The position numbers were made by a program, and so were the translations under genes. A stretch of DNA of 64,000 bases, from NCBI GenBank assembly GCA_024138025.1, contig JAMXBD010001366.1, positions 310,001 through 374,000 on the forward strand, read 5' to 3'. Of the stretch, positions 12,101-22,266 are shown one piece after another; the stretch's first letter is position 1, and every line of letters starts with the position of its first letter. This DNA is from Combretum micranthum. Lineage: Eukaryota; Streptophyta; Magnoliopsida; Myrtales; Combretaceae. The notes below the pieces were generated by a model. It worked only from the letters and a program-made list of their open reading frames with translations. It was not told where the DNA came from and searched no databases.

Positions 12101-13624
12101 TTTTTAGTTTATTTTAGATGAGTAATTTTTATATCTTAACTATCATTTCCTACTTTATAGACTTTATAAAAATATGCTTTTATATTTTTGAAAATTGGTT
12201 ACTTTAGGTTGTTTAATGATATTACTTTCTAAGTGTTCTCTTAACTAGTGAGTTGATTTTAACTTGACTTTGAAATTTGTCTAATTCTTAATGTTTATTA
12301 AAGTGTTATTAAGGGTCCTTTTAAATAATTTTTAAAAAAAAACTTGTATAACAAAGAATTATCAACCTTAAGATTTATTAGTAAATTTATTTTAGTGTTT
12401 TAAAAAAAAGGGTAAATGAATTACTCGAAAAACTTTACACAATACCATCACTTAAAAATCTAGGTTGAACTTATTTAAATTCTTAAAAAGATATCATTGA
12501 ATTATAATTTCTAAGTTTTGAATGGAAACCTTTTCTAAGTGCCAAAATTATTTTTGTAAAGAATTTAGTCTTTAATTTTTACAAAAGAAAGGAACTCCTT
12601 TTATTTAGACAACAACATTATAATTATGCATGAACATGAACATATAATTATGTTATATAAAGAAAAATGACTCATTAGAATATAAAAAATATAAGAAATT
12701 AAATAAACATATGAACATATAAATAAAATTAAGTATTAGAAGTCTTAACTTGTATCAAGGTTTTTGAACTAGAGATAGACTAGCCCATAAAAAAAAAAAG
12801 GAAAAGAAAAGAAAAATTGTTTTGACTTCATAAGGACAAGTCTAAGACTAGAAAAACAAGTTTTAATGAAATTGCATGAAATAAATAAAATGCAAGAAAA
12901 ATAAGAGCATGAATAAATAAAAGTTATGTTAGTGAACTTATATGCTCTAAGAACATATATACATAAATATACCTAGTAATATATAAAAGTTAGATTTTGA
13001 ACAAATAATAAAACACAACAATATAACAATAATAAAAATAATACCTGAACGTTGTTAAACAATACATGAACCTACTGTTACTTCCATAATACCCATGGGT
13101 TTACAAAACATATACTATGATTATGTTATGTTAACATGAACATGAAGAATGTTTAAGAAATTTTTACCTAGGGTAAGGAAGTAGATGGTAAAAGAAAGAG
13201 AGGTTGATATTGTATGGAGATAGTAATGGTATGGAAAGAAGAGAGAGTTGGGAAGAAAATTTTTTTTTAGAAGGATTTTATGGAGAGAATTTGAGAGAGT
13301 TTTGGTATGGTAAATAAGTGCATGAAAGATATGGAGGAAGATGAGGTATTTATAAATAAATATGGAGGGAAATTAATTGTAATTAAATAAAATAAAAAAG
13401 AAAAAAATTAGATAGTATAGAGAGAGAGGGGCACTGGATTTTAGTGTAGGGGAGAGGGTGATTTGATTGAATTTGTATTTTTGTAATAAAAAGTAATAAT
13501 TTTGAAGATATAATGTGAATAAAGTCTTATGGGAAATGAAAATTATAAGAAATAAGTATGGTAGAGTATAAGAATAGGTGGTAAGAAAAAGTAGAAATAG
13601 ATAAATAGTAATGAATAGTAACTT

Positions 13625-15568
13625 TGTAACACCCTAACTTGAAGGCATTACAACCCGTCACGTGTCCTTCTCTTGTTAAGAACACGCTAAGGCTATAAAA
13701 TACTAAATTCAGCAGTTGTCAATTCAAATCATCAAAACTCTCATAAATGGATACTTTAAAAATCTCATGAACTATACAATCCAGAACTTCAAATCGTCTA
13801 AATCAAAAGAAACCTAATAACAAGTTTCATAAAGTTTTAAAACGCTAAATCTCAATATGTTCTCAATAACTATTCTTGCCTACTACCATATCAAAAAATC
13901 TACTGATCATCAGCTGAGTAGTCTAATCCACTGTCGCTATCCCCATGATCCATGATTATATCATAGCCAAATAGATCATATACTGCATCATCATCACTTG
14001 TACCTGAAAAATAACAAAGAGTGAGCAAAAACGCCAAGTACACCAAATCACAAAACAAATACGCATGTTCATGCAATATACATAAATCACATACAACCCT
14101 AAAACTAATGCAACAAGCATAATTTGTTATGTATAATTTAGCACGGTTTAGAACCATTTGCAAACTAGTCCTTAACCCGGAGTAACTTGTGACTCCATAA
14201 AACAAGTTTTATGCGAAATACTTTTGCATACATATATTGGTGTTGGATGCGATCCACCCACCGGTGTGTACCACTGTAAGGCTTGACATGACTCCTAATC
14301 TACCAGAATCATCTCCAAGTCCAACTCCAATAGGGACAACGACACACAATAATCATCAAGGCGCCTCGTTAGTATCACACTCTGCGTGGTCTTTACTAAC
14401 CAAAGTCAAATACTAGTAGTACACTTTTCAATTATAATCCGAATAGAATTAAGTTAATTTATTTCTGTAATCCTACAAGAACGAACATCAAGCAAGGTAA
14501 GGTCGTACCTAATTCAGCTCTTTCACAAAACTCTAATAACAACAAATCCTCTTAAAAGATTTTAACCTTAATTTTCACCGGAAACGTGATCATCAACATA
14601 CATCAAATCAAAATTTGTTTTCCAACACATAATTAAACCATAAATTCTAAAATCCACAATCCAAATCATTAAATCTATGATAACCGATTCACACACCTGT
14701 TTCCTCTTGTTCACAAGATAATGAAATCCCAAAAACACAAATTTTCTTCACAAATTACTCCAAACCCTAAAATCCTCAATCAACAATAAATCAACTATCA
14801 GGAAAGATCTCATCTTTAAAATCACAAAGATTGAAAGGATTCATACTTACCCAAAGTTTCGGATTTCACGCCTTCTTGATTGTAGGACTAAATAACCAAT
14901 CACAACTTAGGGTTTTCTTCACAATTCAAAAAATCTCTAGAATATAAACAACAAATCAGAAAAGATTATTTTTTTTTAATACCACAAAGACAAGATAGAT
15001 TTATACCTTACCTAGGATGAGACTTCCAATCCTCCTTGATCACTAAGAACTCACAATCCAACCACACTTAGGGTTTGTCTCCAACGAATTCTGTCTCTAG
15101 CAACTTGATTCCTCAAATACCAATATGAATTCAACCTTTATAAACCAAAATCTAATTAAAACTTAACCCAAAAGAGATGTAGAGGAATTCTTACCTAGAA
15201 TTTTCCTTATAAAGAGATATAGGAAATGAACAAAAGACCTAGGGCTATATATATGAGGATTAGGAAACCCTAGCACCAAGAAAAGATGTTTTATTTCGTG
15301 GAAATATAAGCTGGAACTAAGCTGGTGGTTCAAGGGCGGCTTAGATTCGAAGAGGCGCCAAAACACCATGTAAGTCTGCCCTAGGCCGGTGTCTTTTGCC
15401 ACTAAGACCACTGGCTTTGCCTATCTAGTTCGGCTGAAACTCCAAATCTCCTTTGCGAATAACGCTCGTTTGACCAATTTCATCTGTTTAAATGACAAAA
15501 TTACCCTCTTAAATGTCATTATATTACCATATTACCCTTCCCTATGATTTATTTATCTGTATATTACA
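13625..15568 (-). mobile_element. Family A (Tekay-type) solo LTR
   Basis: The plus text starts TGTAACACCCTAAC and ends GTATATTACA. A perfect TSD AACTT lies at 13620-13624 and 15569-15573. It is 1944 bp long and is the only complete family A LTR in the window. Minus-strand features in order: GCC-motif region (15304-15418), TATA-like box (ATATATATAG, 15246-15254), two candidate splice donors (near 15193 and CCTAG|GTAAGG at 15011-15010), splice acceptor TTTTTCAG|G at 14004, and an acidic frame to 13900. It lies inside family B copy B-2, so it is younger than that copy. Confidence 0.93.
13900..14003 (-). other. Acidic C-terminal reading frame inside LTR A (copy 3, best preserved)
   Basis: After the splice-acceptor motif (TTTGCTCACTC...TATTTTTCAG, ending 14004 on the minus strand), the frame reads GTSDDDAVYDLFGYDI and continues to TAG at 13900-13902. 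About a dozen of its 34 residues are Asp and there is almost no basic residue. The upstream TGCTCAC matches a plant branch-point pattern. The frame also stays open upstream of the acceptor for about 67 codons, but that part is not acidic and is probably intronic. Confidence 0.5.
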
Positions 15569-15998
15569 AACTTGAATAGTAAACACGACAAATTAATACC
15601 CGTAGTAAAGAAAATATGCGTAAACAAATTATATATGATATTTTTAGATGCCGAAAAATTTTAAAGCAGATATTTTTAGAATTCTAACATTATTACAAGT
15701 TTAATGGTGTCATCGTAATATTTTTACCGTTTGGTGTGTTCGGACCCCAGTCTTGAAAATTGATCCCGTTCAGGTCTGAAACGAACTAAATTTCGACGAA
15801 TTTGATCTTTTTAAGTTTTACTATGTTATTACGAAGTATAATCTATGATTGTCTCAATTTTATTGTTTATGGGTTTAAAGCATAGGATTGTCAGATTTAT
15901 ATTCACTAGAGTTTGTTATAGACTTGTTAACTTTAGAGTTTCCGATTGACTTCCAATTCTAGGATTTAGGCATTTAGCATAAAATCTACGGGTTTACA

Positions 15999-17299
15999 TG
16001 TTATGTTTAGGAGGTATGTTTAGTAGTTTATCCAAAGATGGAAGATCATGTATGAGTGGATGAAAGAATGAAAGTTGGAAGAGAAATTTAGTAAAAAAAG
16101 TTTGAGGGAAAATTTAGAGAGAGAAATTGAGAAAGTATTTTGGTAGAGTTTTGTTATGGTAGAAGAAAAATGTGTAAATGTGAAGGGGAAAGGGGGTTAT
16201 TTATAGAGTTTTAGAGAGGAGATCTGTGTGAATTAAATTAAATGAAAACAAATAAAATGAGAGGGATGAGAGAGAGTATGTGGCTAGCCATGTAAAGAAA
16301 AGAGGGTGAATGAGATTCAAAATTAATTTTAATAATGAAAAGTAAATAAAGTGTAAAAGAAGTTATGTGAAAAGTAATATTGGAAATATAAATGTAAGAA
16401 ATAGGTTTATAGGTTATAAGGGAAAGTAGAGATTGATGAATAGTGGTGGATAGTAATTGAATAGTAGACTAAACAAATAAAATACCGATAGTAAGAAAAA
16501 TTCTATGACTGTATTTTATGATTCATCATCTAATTACGAGTCTAGATATGTTGCTGGAATATTTTTACCATTTTGCGTGTTAGGACCCTGTTTTTAGAAA
16601 ATGATTCCTTTCGCGTCTAAAACAAACGAGTTTTGGGCGAATATAATCTTTTTAAGTTAGAAGACAATATTTCAAACTATAAGTTATGGTTATATCATTT
16701 TTAATGTTTTAGGGTTTCGTGTGCAGGATTGTCGGATATAAGTTCACTAAGATTTATTATTGCCTTAGGTTGACCTAGGGTTCCAGTTTGACTTTCGGCT
16801 TTTAAGTTTTACTCGTAAGATTATAAAATATAGGGGTTTATGGCTATATATTTATTTATTCAAAAATTAAAATTTACTTTATTTTTATTATTTGTTTAAT
16901 ATTTTACAATTCTCGGAATTGTTTAGTTGAGTCTTAGGTTAGGCGTTGACTTGGTTTGACTTTTGATAGTAATTTAAAATTTCGATTCTAAAATTAACCG
17001 AAGCATCTAAAGTTTTATAATTTTGTTCATCGAATATTGTTTGGATATAATGTTTTGATTTACATGTTAGAGATCGAATAGATGAATTGTTTAGTATAAG
17101 GATTTCAAGTTGAATGATTATTGAATTTTCATTTTGTTATTGAAGGTGCTCTTTTTATTAAGGTTATGAAATTTCATATGTGGTCTTGTTTAGAATTTCT
17201 AGAGTTTGGTTTTAACTTGGGTCAGTTTTAGGGTTTCTATATTGGTTTTTAGCTTTAGAATTATTTTCTAAGAGTTTTAAAAAATTCAAGGGTTTACAC
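15999..17299 (-). mobile_element. Truncated family B LTR (copy B-3), U3 half only
   Basis: The right end GGGTTTACA at 17299 is the family start on the minus strand. Blocks matching copies B-4 and B-7 include the CCAAGTTAAAAC-type region (minus strand, near 17215), the TTCCAGTTTGACTTTCGG block near 16780, the TTTTAGAAAATGATTCC block near 16590, and a TATA-like box near 16200 (TTATTTATAGAG). It stops at about 16000, close to where other copies have their leader splice donor, and abuts copy B-2. Confidence 0.7.
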
Positions 17300-17304
17300 T
17301 AGAA

Positions 17305-17565
17305 ATGATCGACCTAAAATCAAAGGTATCTTCAGGTCTTCTTCCATATCTAATACAATGAAACTAGCTGGAAAAAAAAAATTATCAACCATAACATCTT
17401 CCACTAAACCCCTTAGTCGTCTGATACGTCTATCTGCCGATTGCAATGAAACAGTAGCAAGCTTGCACTATTATATCCCCAGTTTCATAATGATAGTGTA
17501 AGTCATAAGATTGACATTAGCCCCAAATCGCATAAAGCTTTCTCAAAGTAGGAGTTTCTACTGAT
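17305..17565 (-). pseudogene. Athila-type protease relic
   Basis: On the minus strand the text reads, with two or three frame changes, as the region around the retropepsin active site of Athila-type elements. Recognisable pieces are a GASINLM-like stretch decayed to LRFGANVNLM (about 17540-17510), a LQSADRRI stretch (about 17430), and FIVLDMEEDLKIPLILG at about 17355-17305, which parallels the [15 protein letters not shown] segment of the Athila copy at 40690-40730. The active-site region is damaged. No other part of the element is visible here, since copy B-3 cuts it. Confidence 0.65.
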
Positions 17566-18005
17566 GCATGTTATATAAGGATGTAATTGGGCGAGATCTT
17601 ATAGGTTTCCCGCTCAGCCTAACCTAATAGATACCCTATAAGGTTTTGGGTCAGATGGGTATAAAACCTATTGGGAACCCGAAGCCATTAATACACACAC
17701 ACACACCCACCACCCACCCCCCCCCCCCTCCCCAAACTTAATGAATTGCAGTTTACATGTAAGAAAGATTCATCTAAGAATATTGAGAATTTCAGACCAT
17801 CATGTACAATTGTGAGATGGTCTCCACTCTTCCTTAAAAGACGTGAAACCATTTTTTTAAAGTTTTCATTTATAAAACTAAAAACAACCCTAGGTCATAT
17901 TTCATTTCTCACACAACACAAGCACTTATGGACTTACTTATTCTCTTATCCTAGTCCTCCATGCCCCACTCCTCCTCGCTTTAGTGCCTCACCTCTCTTA
18001 TCTTC
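17566..18005. other. Unassigned DNA with microsatellite and telo-box
   Basis: There is an (AC)n run at 17692-17706 and a C12 tract at 17717-17728. At 17886-17892 an AACCCTA telo-box precedes a pyrimidine-rich stretch (17900-18005) with no long frame of coding character. Together with 20852-20890 this may be the promoter and 5' leader of an old housekeeping-type gene split by the family C LTR; this is an inference from motifs only. Confidence 0.35.
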
Positions 18006-18380
18006 TGTAAAGACCCGACCCTCTAAATCCCGAGACTTAGAGTACCGAGTCCCCAACCACATATAACGTTTTTACATTATATGTAAGGTTGTCCTAAAAC
18101 TAACAGTTTATGAAAATTGTTTGATCAAAACTACTAAAACTTTCTATAGAACTTTTAATAAAACAAGATTGCTAACAAAAGCAATCTATACATACATTTA
18201 CATCAAATAAACACTGTTTAGTGTCAATACAAGACACTACAAAAATTACATGTTTTCTTAAATAAAAAAGAATCCTAGGGGATCTTAAGGTCTTTATAGA
18301 AATAGGCTTATCTATCAAGCCTTATATACATAACTTTTTCCTTAGCAAAAATTCTTCCAAAAGCCCAGGGTGTTCGAGTC

Positions 18381-18457
18381 CTATTCGTCCCACTCATCCA
18401 GGAATCTCTCGAAATCGGACCCATAGCCCAAATCATCATAAAACTCGTCTCCATTAC
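18381..18457 (-). other. Acidic C-terminal reading frame inside LTR C
   Basis: Directly after the CTTTGCAG acceptor the frame encodes GNGDEFYDDLGYGSDFERF and continues LDEWDE before TAG at 18381-18383. It is D/E-rich with interspersed F, Y, L and W, like the family A peptide, though the sequences do not align closely. The position relative to TGCTCAC / pyrimidine tract / AG is the same as in family A. Confidence 0.5.
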
Positions 18458-19479
18458 CTGCAAAGCAGCAAAAGTGAGCCAAAGGCCTAGTACACAATAA
18501 CAAATGCAAGAACAAGTCATCAAACCAATGTAATGCATTAGAAGACAAGTGATTATCTTTATTAAATTTTCTTTTGCAAATCAACAGGAGGGTATTCAAA
18601 CCCCGGATCACGCTTTGGGAATTCAGGGATCCTGAGTAACAGCAGCTGCTCAGGGGGTAGATATAAGCAGCCCGAATACTTATATCTCCTATATCTATTT
18701 CATGAAGATAATAGCTTCATTTAGGGTTCAAAAACTGTTGCCCGACTCTACTTAAACTCAGTCCATAACATGAGCCTAGTTCACAAGTTCCCATAAACTT
18801 TGAACTAACCCACGGTATTTCCCCCTAAGTTTAAGCAAACGTTACTCAGATACTATTCGCCCTATCGGCTACCCACTTAACCAAAAAGGATCGCTATTGC
18901 ATCATAGTGTACCATTGCATCATGACTTGGTTAAGCGCCTAACTAACATGTCATTGCATCATAACAGGTTTGCTGCTCCTCGGACCAGATTAAACAGCGT
19001 AATAGACATCCAATTCAATCAAATATTAAGCCGAGTTAAATTAAGTTAATTTAAGAATGCCTATTCCTAGCAAACATCAAACAAGTTATTGCGTACCTGA
19101 ACCCGATAGTATATTACTATGATCTCTTAGTGAAGAACTAACCGAAGAATCCTTAACTGAAATAGGAATATCAAAATAATCAATAAATAAATATAGATTC
19201 CTCATTCACAAATATATACATATATATATCACGATCCTAGATCAATTGTACAAGGAAATTCATTAAACTTTGCATAGAGTCTAAATATCAAATTTATGCA
19301 TAAAACATGTTTATTTAACTCATATATACAATTAATCAAAGAAATTCAAATAATTTAATATAAAGTCATAATAAAGCATTTAAACATCCTATTATATCCT
19401 AGATCGCTTAACAAATACTTAATTGATCAAATATCAAACTTCGAAAAATTTTGAAGAAAGTTTTTAAAATTCAAAAGCG

Positions 19480-19870
19480 CAGGGGATACGTCGGCATTCG
19501 AAGCCGGCGGCTTTGAACTGGTGTTCAACACTATGAAAATCAACACTGCCAACGCTGGCAACGCTCAAAGGTACGTCAGCTGCCTTCATTCTACGCCGGT
19601 GGCTTTGATCCGGTATAGAATGCAAATCCAAAATTTCCAAAATTTCCCGAGATGTACATACCGGCAACGTACATGGATACGCTGGCAGCCTTTGACCCTA
19701 CGCCAGCGGCTTAAACTCTCAAATTGCAGGCGTACGTCTGAAGAACAAACGCTGGCAAAATTTATTATAAAAGCCGGCGGTGTTGCAAAGCGACTTTAAA
19801 AGATTTACTTCTGTTTGGCTCCAACGCTGCCTCTACGCCAGCGGCGTTGAATTCCCAGATGCCAGCGTAA
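19480..19870 (-). repeat. GCCGGC/CGCTGGC motif array in LTR C
   Basis: There are repeated short units of the forms AAGCCGGCGGCTTTG, ACGCTGGCA and TACGCCGGTGGC spaced by 15-40 bases, for example at 19500, 19550, 19600, 19687, 19748, 19773 and 19837. The block is GC-rich against very AT-rich flanks. It lies downstream of the presumed leader, so it would fall in the LTR intron. Confidence 0.75.
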
Positions 19871-20846
19871 GTTCAAAACAGACCTATTCGACAGAACACA
19901 ATCCCCTGTTTTCCATTTTACAACTTTTCAACCTATAACACTTTTAAGTCTTCTTTAACTTCATTTTTTAACTTCATATACTCACTCCTATCTACACTTC
20001 TCAATCCTAGCAACTCAAAACATGAAATCAACACATTTGATCACTTCTAATTCCATTTCCATTCATTCTCAACTTTCCTGCTCAAACTATCTTCATTTCC
20101 TCCCAACACTTCATATCACTACCACAATACATAAACAAACTTACACACTCACAAAACACATTCCTAACTAATCTCAATGCATGAACAAGCAATTTAGATA
20201 GTATTTAAACTCATACTATTCAAGATCTCACATAACACTACAAGAAATGAAAACAAAACAAAAGTCATACTTAAATCAACTCACATGTATATGCCTTGTC
20301 TTGGGAAGAACTTTGATTTTCAAAGCTTGATATTGTCTTTGGGTTAGACTTGGAAATTGAAATGAAAGGGGAAGAGAAAAGAAAGAAAGAAAAAGGAAAA
20401 TTCGTATGAAAAGGAGGGCTGCCCAAAAAGGAGTCTAATTGAGCAAAATTAAGTCTTAAACATATCCCAAATTTGACTTTTAAGGCATATGCAACTTTAG
20501 TTTGCATTTGGGGTGTATTTGAGGTTTATTTGGGGCTTATTTAGGCCTAATTACTAACTTAACTACTAAGAACTTCTATCAACTAACCTTAAGCAAAACC
20601 AAAGTTGATTTTATAAATCTAAACTTAACTTAACACCTTAATGTATAAAAGACACAATTAATAATTATACTACACACACATTAATACATATAAAACAAAA
20701 ATATTAATTTCACTACATAAGCAAAATAACACATTTAGACTATTAGCAACACAATTATCATAATCATCATGCTCATTCAATTCAACAATTAAGATAAATA
20801 AACAAACACATGGAAATTAAATAGAATTTAAATTTAGATCATTTCA

Positions 20847-21824
20847 TCTTCTCTGAAGCTCAAGCTAAGACTAGTAACCATGGTAAGATCTCAACTTTTT
20901 TATCAGCTCTCTTTGTCTTTCCTTTCCGTAGAAGATCTCATGATTAGATCCGGTTATTGTTAGATGATTTTATTGGCTTGGCATTTTCATTTTTTTCCAG
21001 TTTGGAAATGGAAGTGCTTAAAAACCCACTTAGTGCATATTGAGATTTTTTTTTTTTTGTCAGAGCTTTTTTTTTTATGATGTTTTTGCTTGGATTGGAA
21101 GAACCAAATTAACCTATGCTAATTAAAAATAAAGTAATATCTTATTATGGTAAAATTAATTATTTTTTATATAAAGTATAAGTTTAAATTTATCACTATT
21201 TAAATGTAATAAGTGTTGTGGCTTTTATGACCATGGATTATTATATTATAGGACAAATGTAGACTCGGAATTCATATAATGTGCTTGCTAAGTTCGACAA
21301 ATAAAATTCTCATAGTCAATGTACTTTTGAAGTTCCTATTTTAAATTTTCCTATTGTCTACTTGATAGAGTTAGATAGTAAATAATGCAAGCAATAAAAG
21401 ATTACTAAATTTATTTATTCCTGCAAAAGTGTTTTTATCACATATTTTCTAATGTATTTGATTTATTTATTTATTTATTTTTTCTGGCGTGAAGATGGGT
21501 GAAGAAGAAGAAGATAATGATGAGAAGTGAAATTATTAGGTTTCTGGTTCAGGTTTGGATACCTTATAGGGTTTATCAGGCGGGTTTTGAGTTTCATTAA
21601 CAAAAACCTTATAGTGTTGATAAGCATCAAATTGCAATTGAATCAAGAAAAAGAAGAGAATATGGAAAACATAGCGAACAAGCAAATGAAGCAGCAAGTT
21701 CAAGGCCGAAAACCTTCTTCTCAAGGCCGGCGACGTTCATCCTCAAGGCTGGCAGCTTTTCCTCTTAAGGTTGGTGGCGTTCTTCTTAAGGCTGACGACG
21801 TTGATGATGATGATCAAATCATGA
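20847..21824. other. Possible disrupted 5' exon, then unassigned AT-rich DNA
   Basis: After the TSD, the text TCTGAAGCTCAAGC...AACCATG|GTAAGATC at 20852-20886 resembles a short 5' leader whose ATG sits directly at a splice donor, a layout common in plant ribosomal-protein genes. A pyrimidine tract plus CAG near 20975-21000 could be its acceptor, but what follows is not recognisable coding sequence. The rest has T-tracts (21047-21058, 21070-21077) and no supported gene. A 103-codon frame at 21527-21838 is explained by the repeat at 21702-21809. Confidence 0.3.
21702..21809 (+). repeat. 21-22 bp tandem repeat with AAGGCCGGCGACGTT-type units
   Basis: Five consecutive diverged units start AAGGCC, AAGGCC, AAGGCT, AAGGTT and AAGGCT at about 21702, 21723, 21745, 21767 and 21788. 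Each is 21-22 bp, with a core like GGCCGGCGACGTT followed by a pyrimidine-rich half. It lies just upstream of the Copia-like LTR and its TATA box. Confidence 0.75.
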
Positions 21825-22245
21825 TGCGGAATATTTGATCTATTTTATATCTTTCTTTGTTTTATTAGGTGTCTTTTAAATATATTTTATTACGATTTTA
21901 TGTTAATTAATATTTTGCCTTTATTTAGATCATTAGCATATAAAAGGGCTTTTATTTGTAAAGATGACAATTTTTGGATGATTAGTGAAAATTTCTTTCT
22001 TTGTGAGAAAACCCTGCTCTTATCAATTAACTTGATTGTGGCGAGATTCTTCTGTTCTTATCATTCTTTATGATTGTGATTAACAAACCACTTTAGTTAA
22101 TTTGTGAGTCATATTAAATTAGCGAGAGTGTAGTTGAGATTGTTCTTGGTGTGTCATATCCTAGAATAACGCCGTTCATGTCTCTTCTTTCTTGTTTTTC
22201 AAGAAACTCATAGATATACTAGTGATTAAATTCCTAGTCATATCA
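21825..22245 (+). repeat. Copia-like 5' LTR (boundaries approximate)
   Basis: A TATA box (TATAAAA, 21939-21945) about 115 bases from the proposed start, a typical AT-rich U3, and a right end near TATCA at 22245 lie just upstream of a canonical priming site. The left end is uncertain; TG at 21822-21825 followed by a GGAATATTTGATC-like start is the best candidate. No matching 3' LTR or pol sequence is visible in the window. Confidence 0.5.
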
Positions 22246-22254
22246 TATTTAATT

Positions 22255-22266
22255 TGGTATCAGAGC
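22255..22266 (+). promoter_or_regulatory. Primer-binding site (initiator tRNA-Met)
   Basis: A perfect TGGTATCAGAGC, complementary to the 3' end of initiator tRNA-Met, lies about 10 bases downstream of the proposed Copia-like LTR end. The 87 bases that follow and the sequence at 33739 onward would be the start of its internal region, split by family B copy B-4. Confidence 0.8.

Larger units (their letters stand above)
12100..15998 (-). mobile_element. Family B LTR (copy B-2), interrupted by a family A solo LTR
   Basis: Family B landmarks appear in minus-strand order: GGACAAGTCTAAGACTAG at about 12835, the conserved block near 12935 (TTATATGCTCTAAGAACATA), the splice donor at 13166-13167 (minus CTAG|GTAAAAA), and a TATA-like stretch near 13355. 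After the nested insertion come CCGAAAAATTTTAAAGC near 15650 and the terminal GGGTTTACA ending at 15998. The left boundary is approximate; the usual TGTCACGCCCC end is missing, so this side is truncated or rearranged. Confidence 0.65.
18006..20846 (-). mobile_element. Family C solo LTR
   Basis: The plus text starts TGTAAAGACCCGACCCTC and ends TAGATCATTTCA. A perfect TSD TCTTC lies at 18001-18005 and 20847-20851. The length is 2841 bp. On the minus strand there is a pyrimidine-rich leader around 20400-20320, a long GCCGGC-motif region (19480-19870), the splice-acceptor block GGCTCACTTTTGCTGCTTTGCAG ending 18458, and an acidic frame to 18381. The general plan resembles family A, but the sequence is otherwise different. 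Confidence 0.85.

Noticed and set aside
17746..18066. 106-codon plus-strand frame
   Set aside because: It crosses the boundary of the family C LTR at 18006 and has no motif; a chance frame in pyrimidine-rich DNA.
21527..21838. 103-codon frame with K/R- and D-rich ends
   Set aside because: Its distinctive part is the 21-22 bp tandem repeat at 21702-21809; no start context or homologue, so it is treated as a repeat rather than a gene.
22255..22266. TGGTATCAGAGC and the similar sites at 1447 and 38625 as possible tRNA gene pieces
   Set aside because: They are only complements of tRNA 3' ends next to LTRs, with no tRNA fold around them; they are priming sites.
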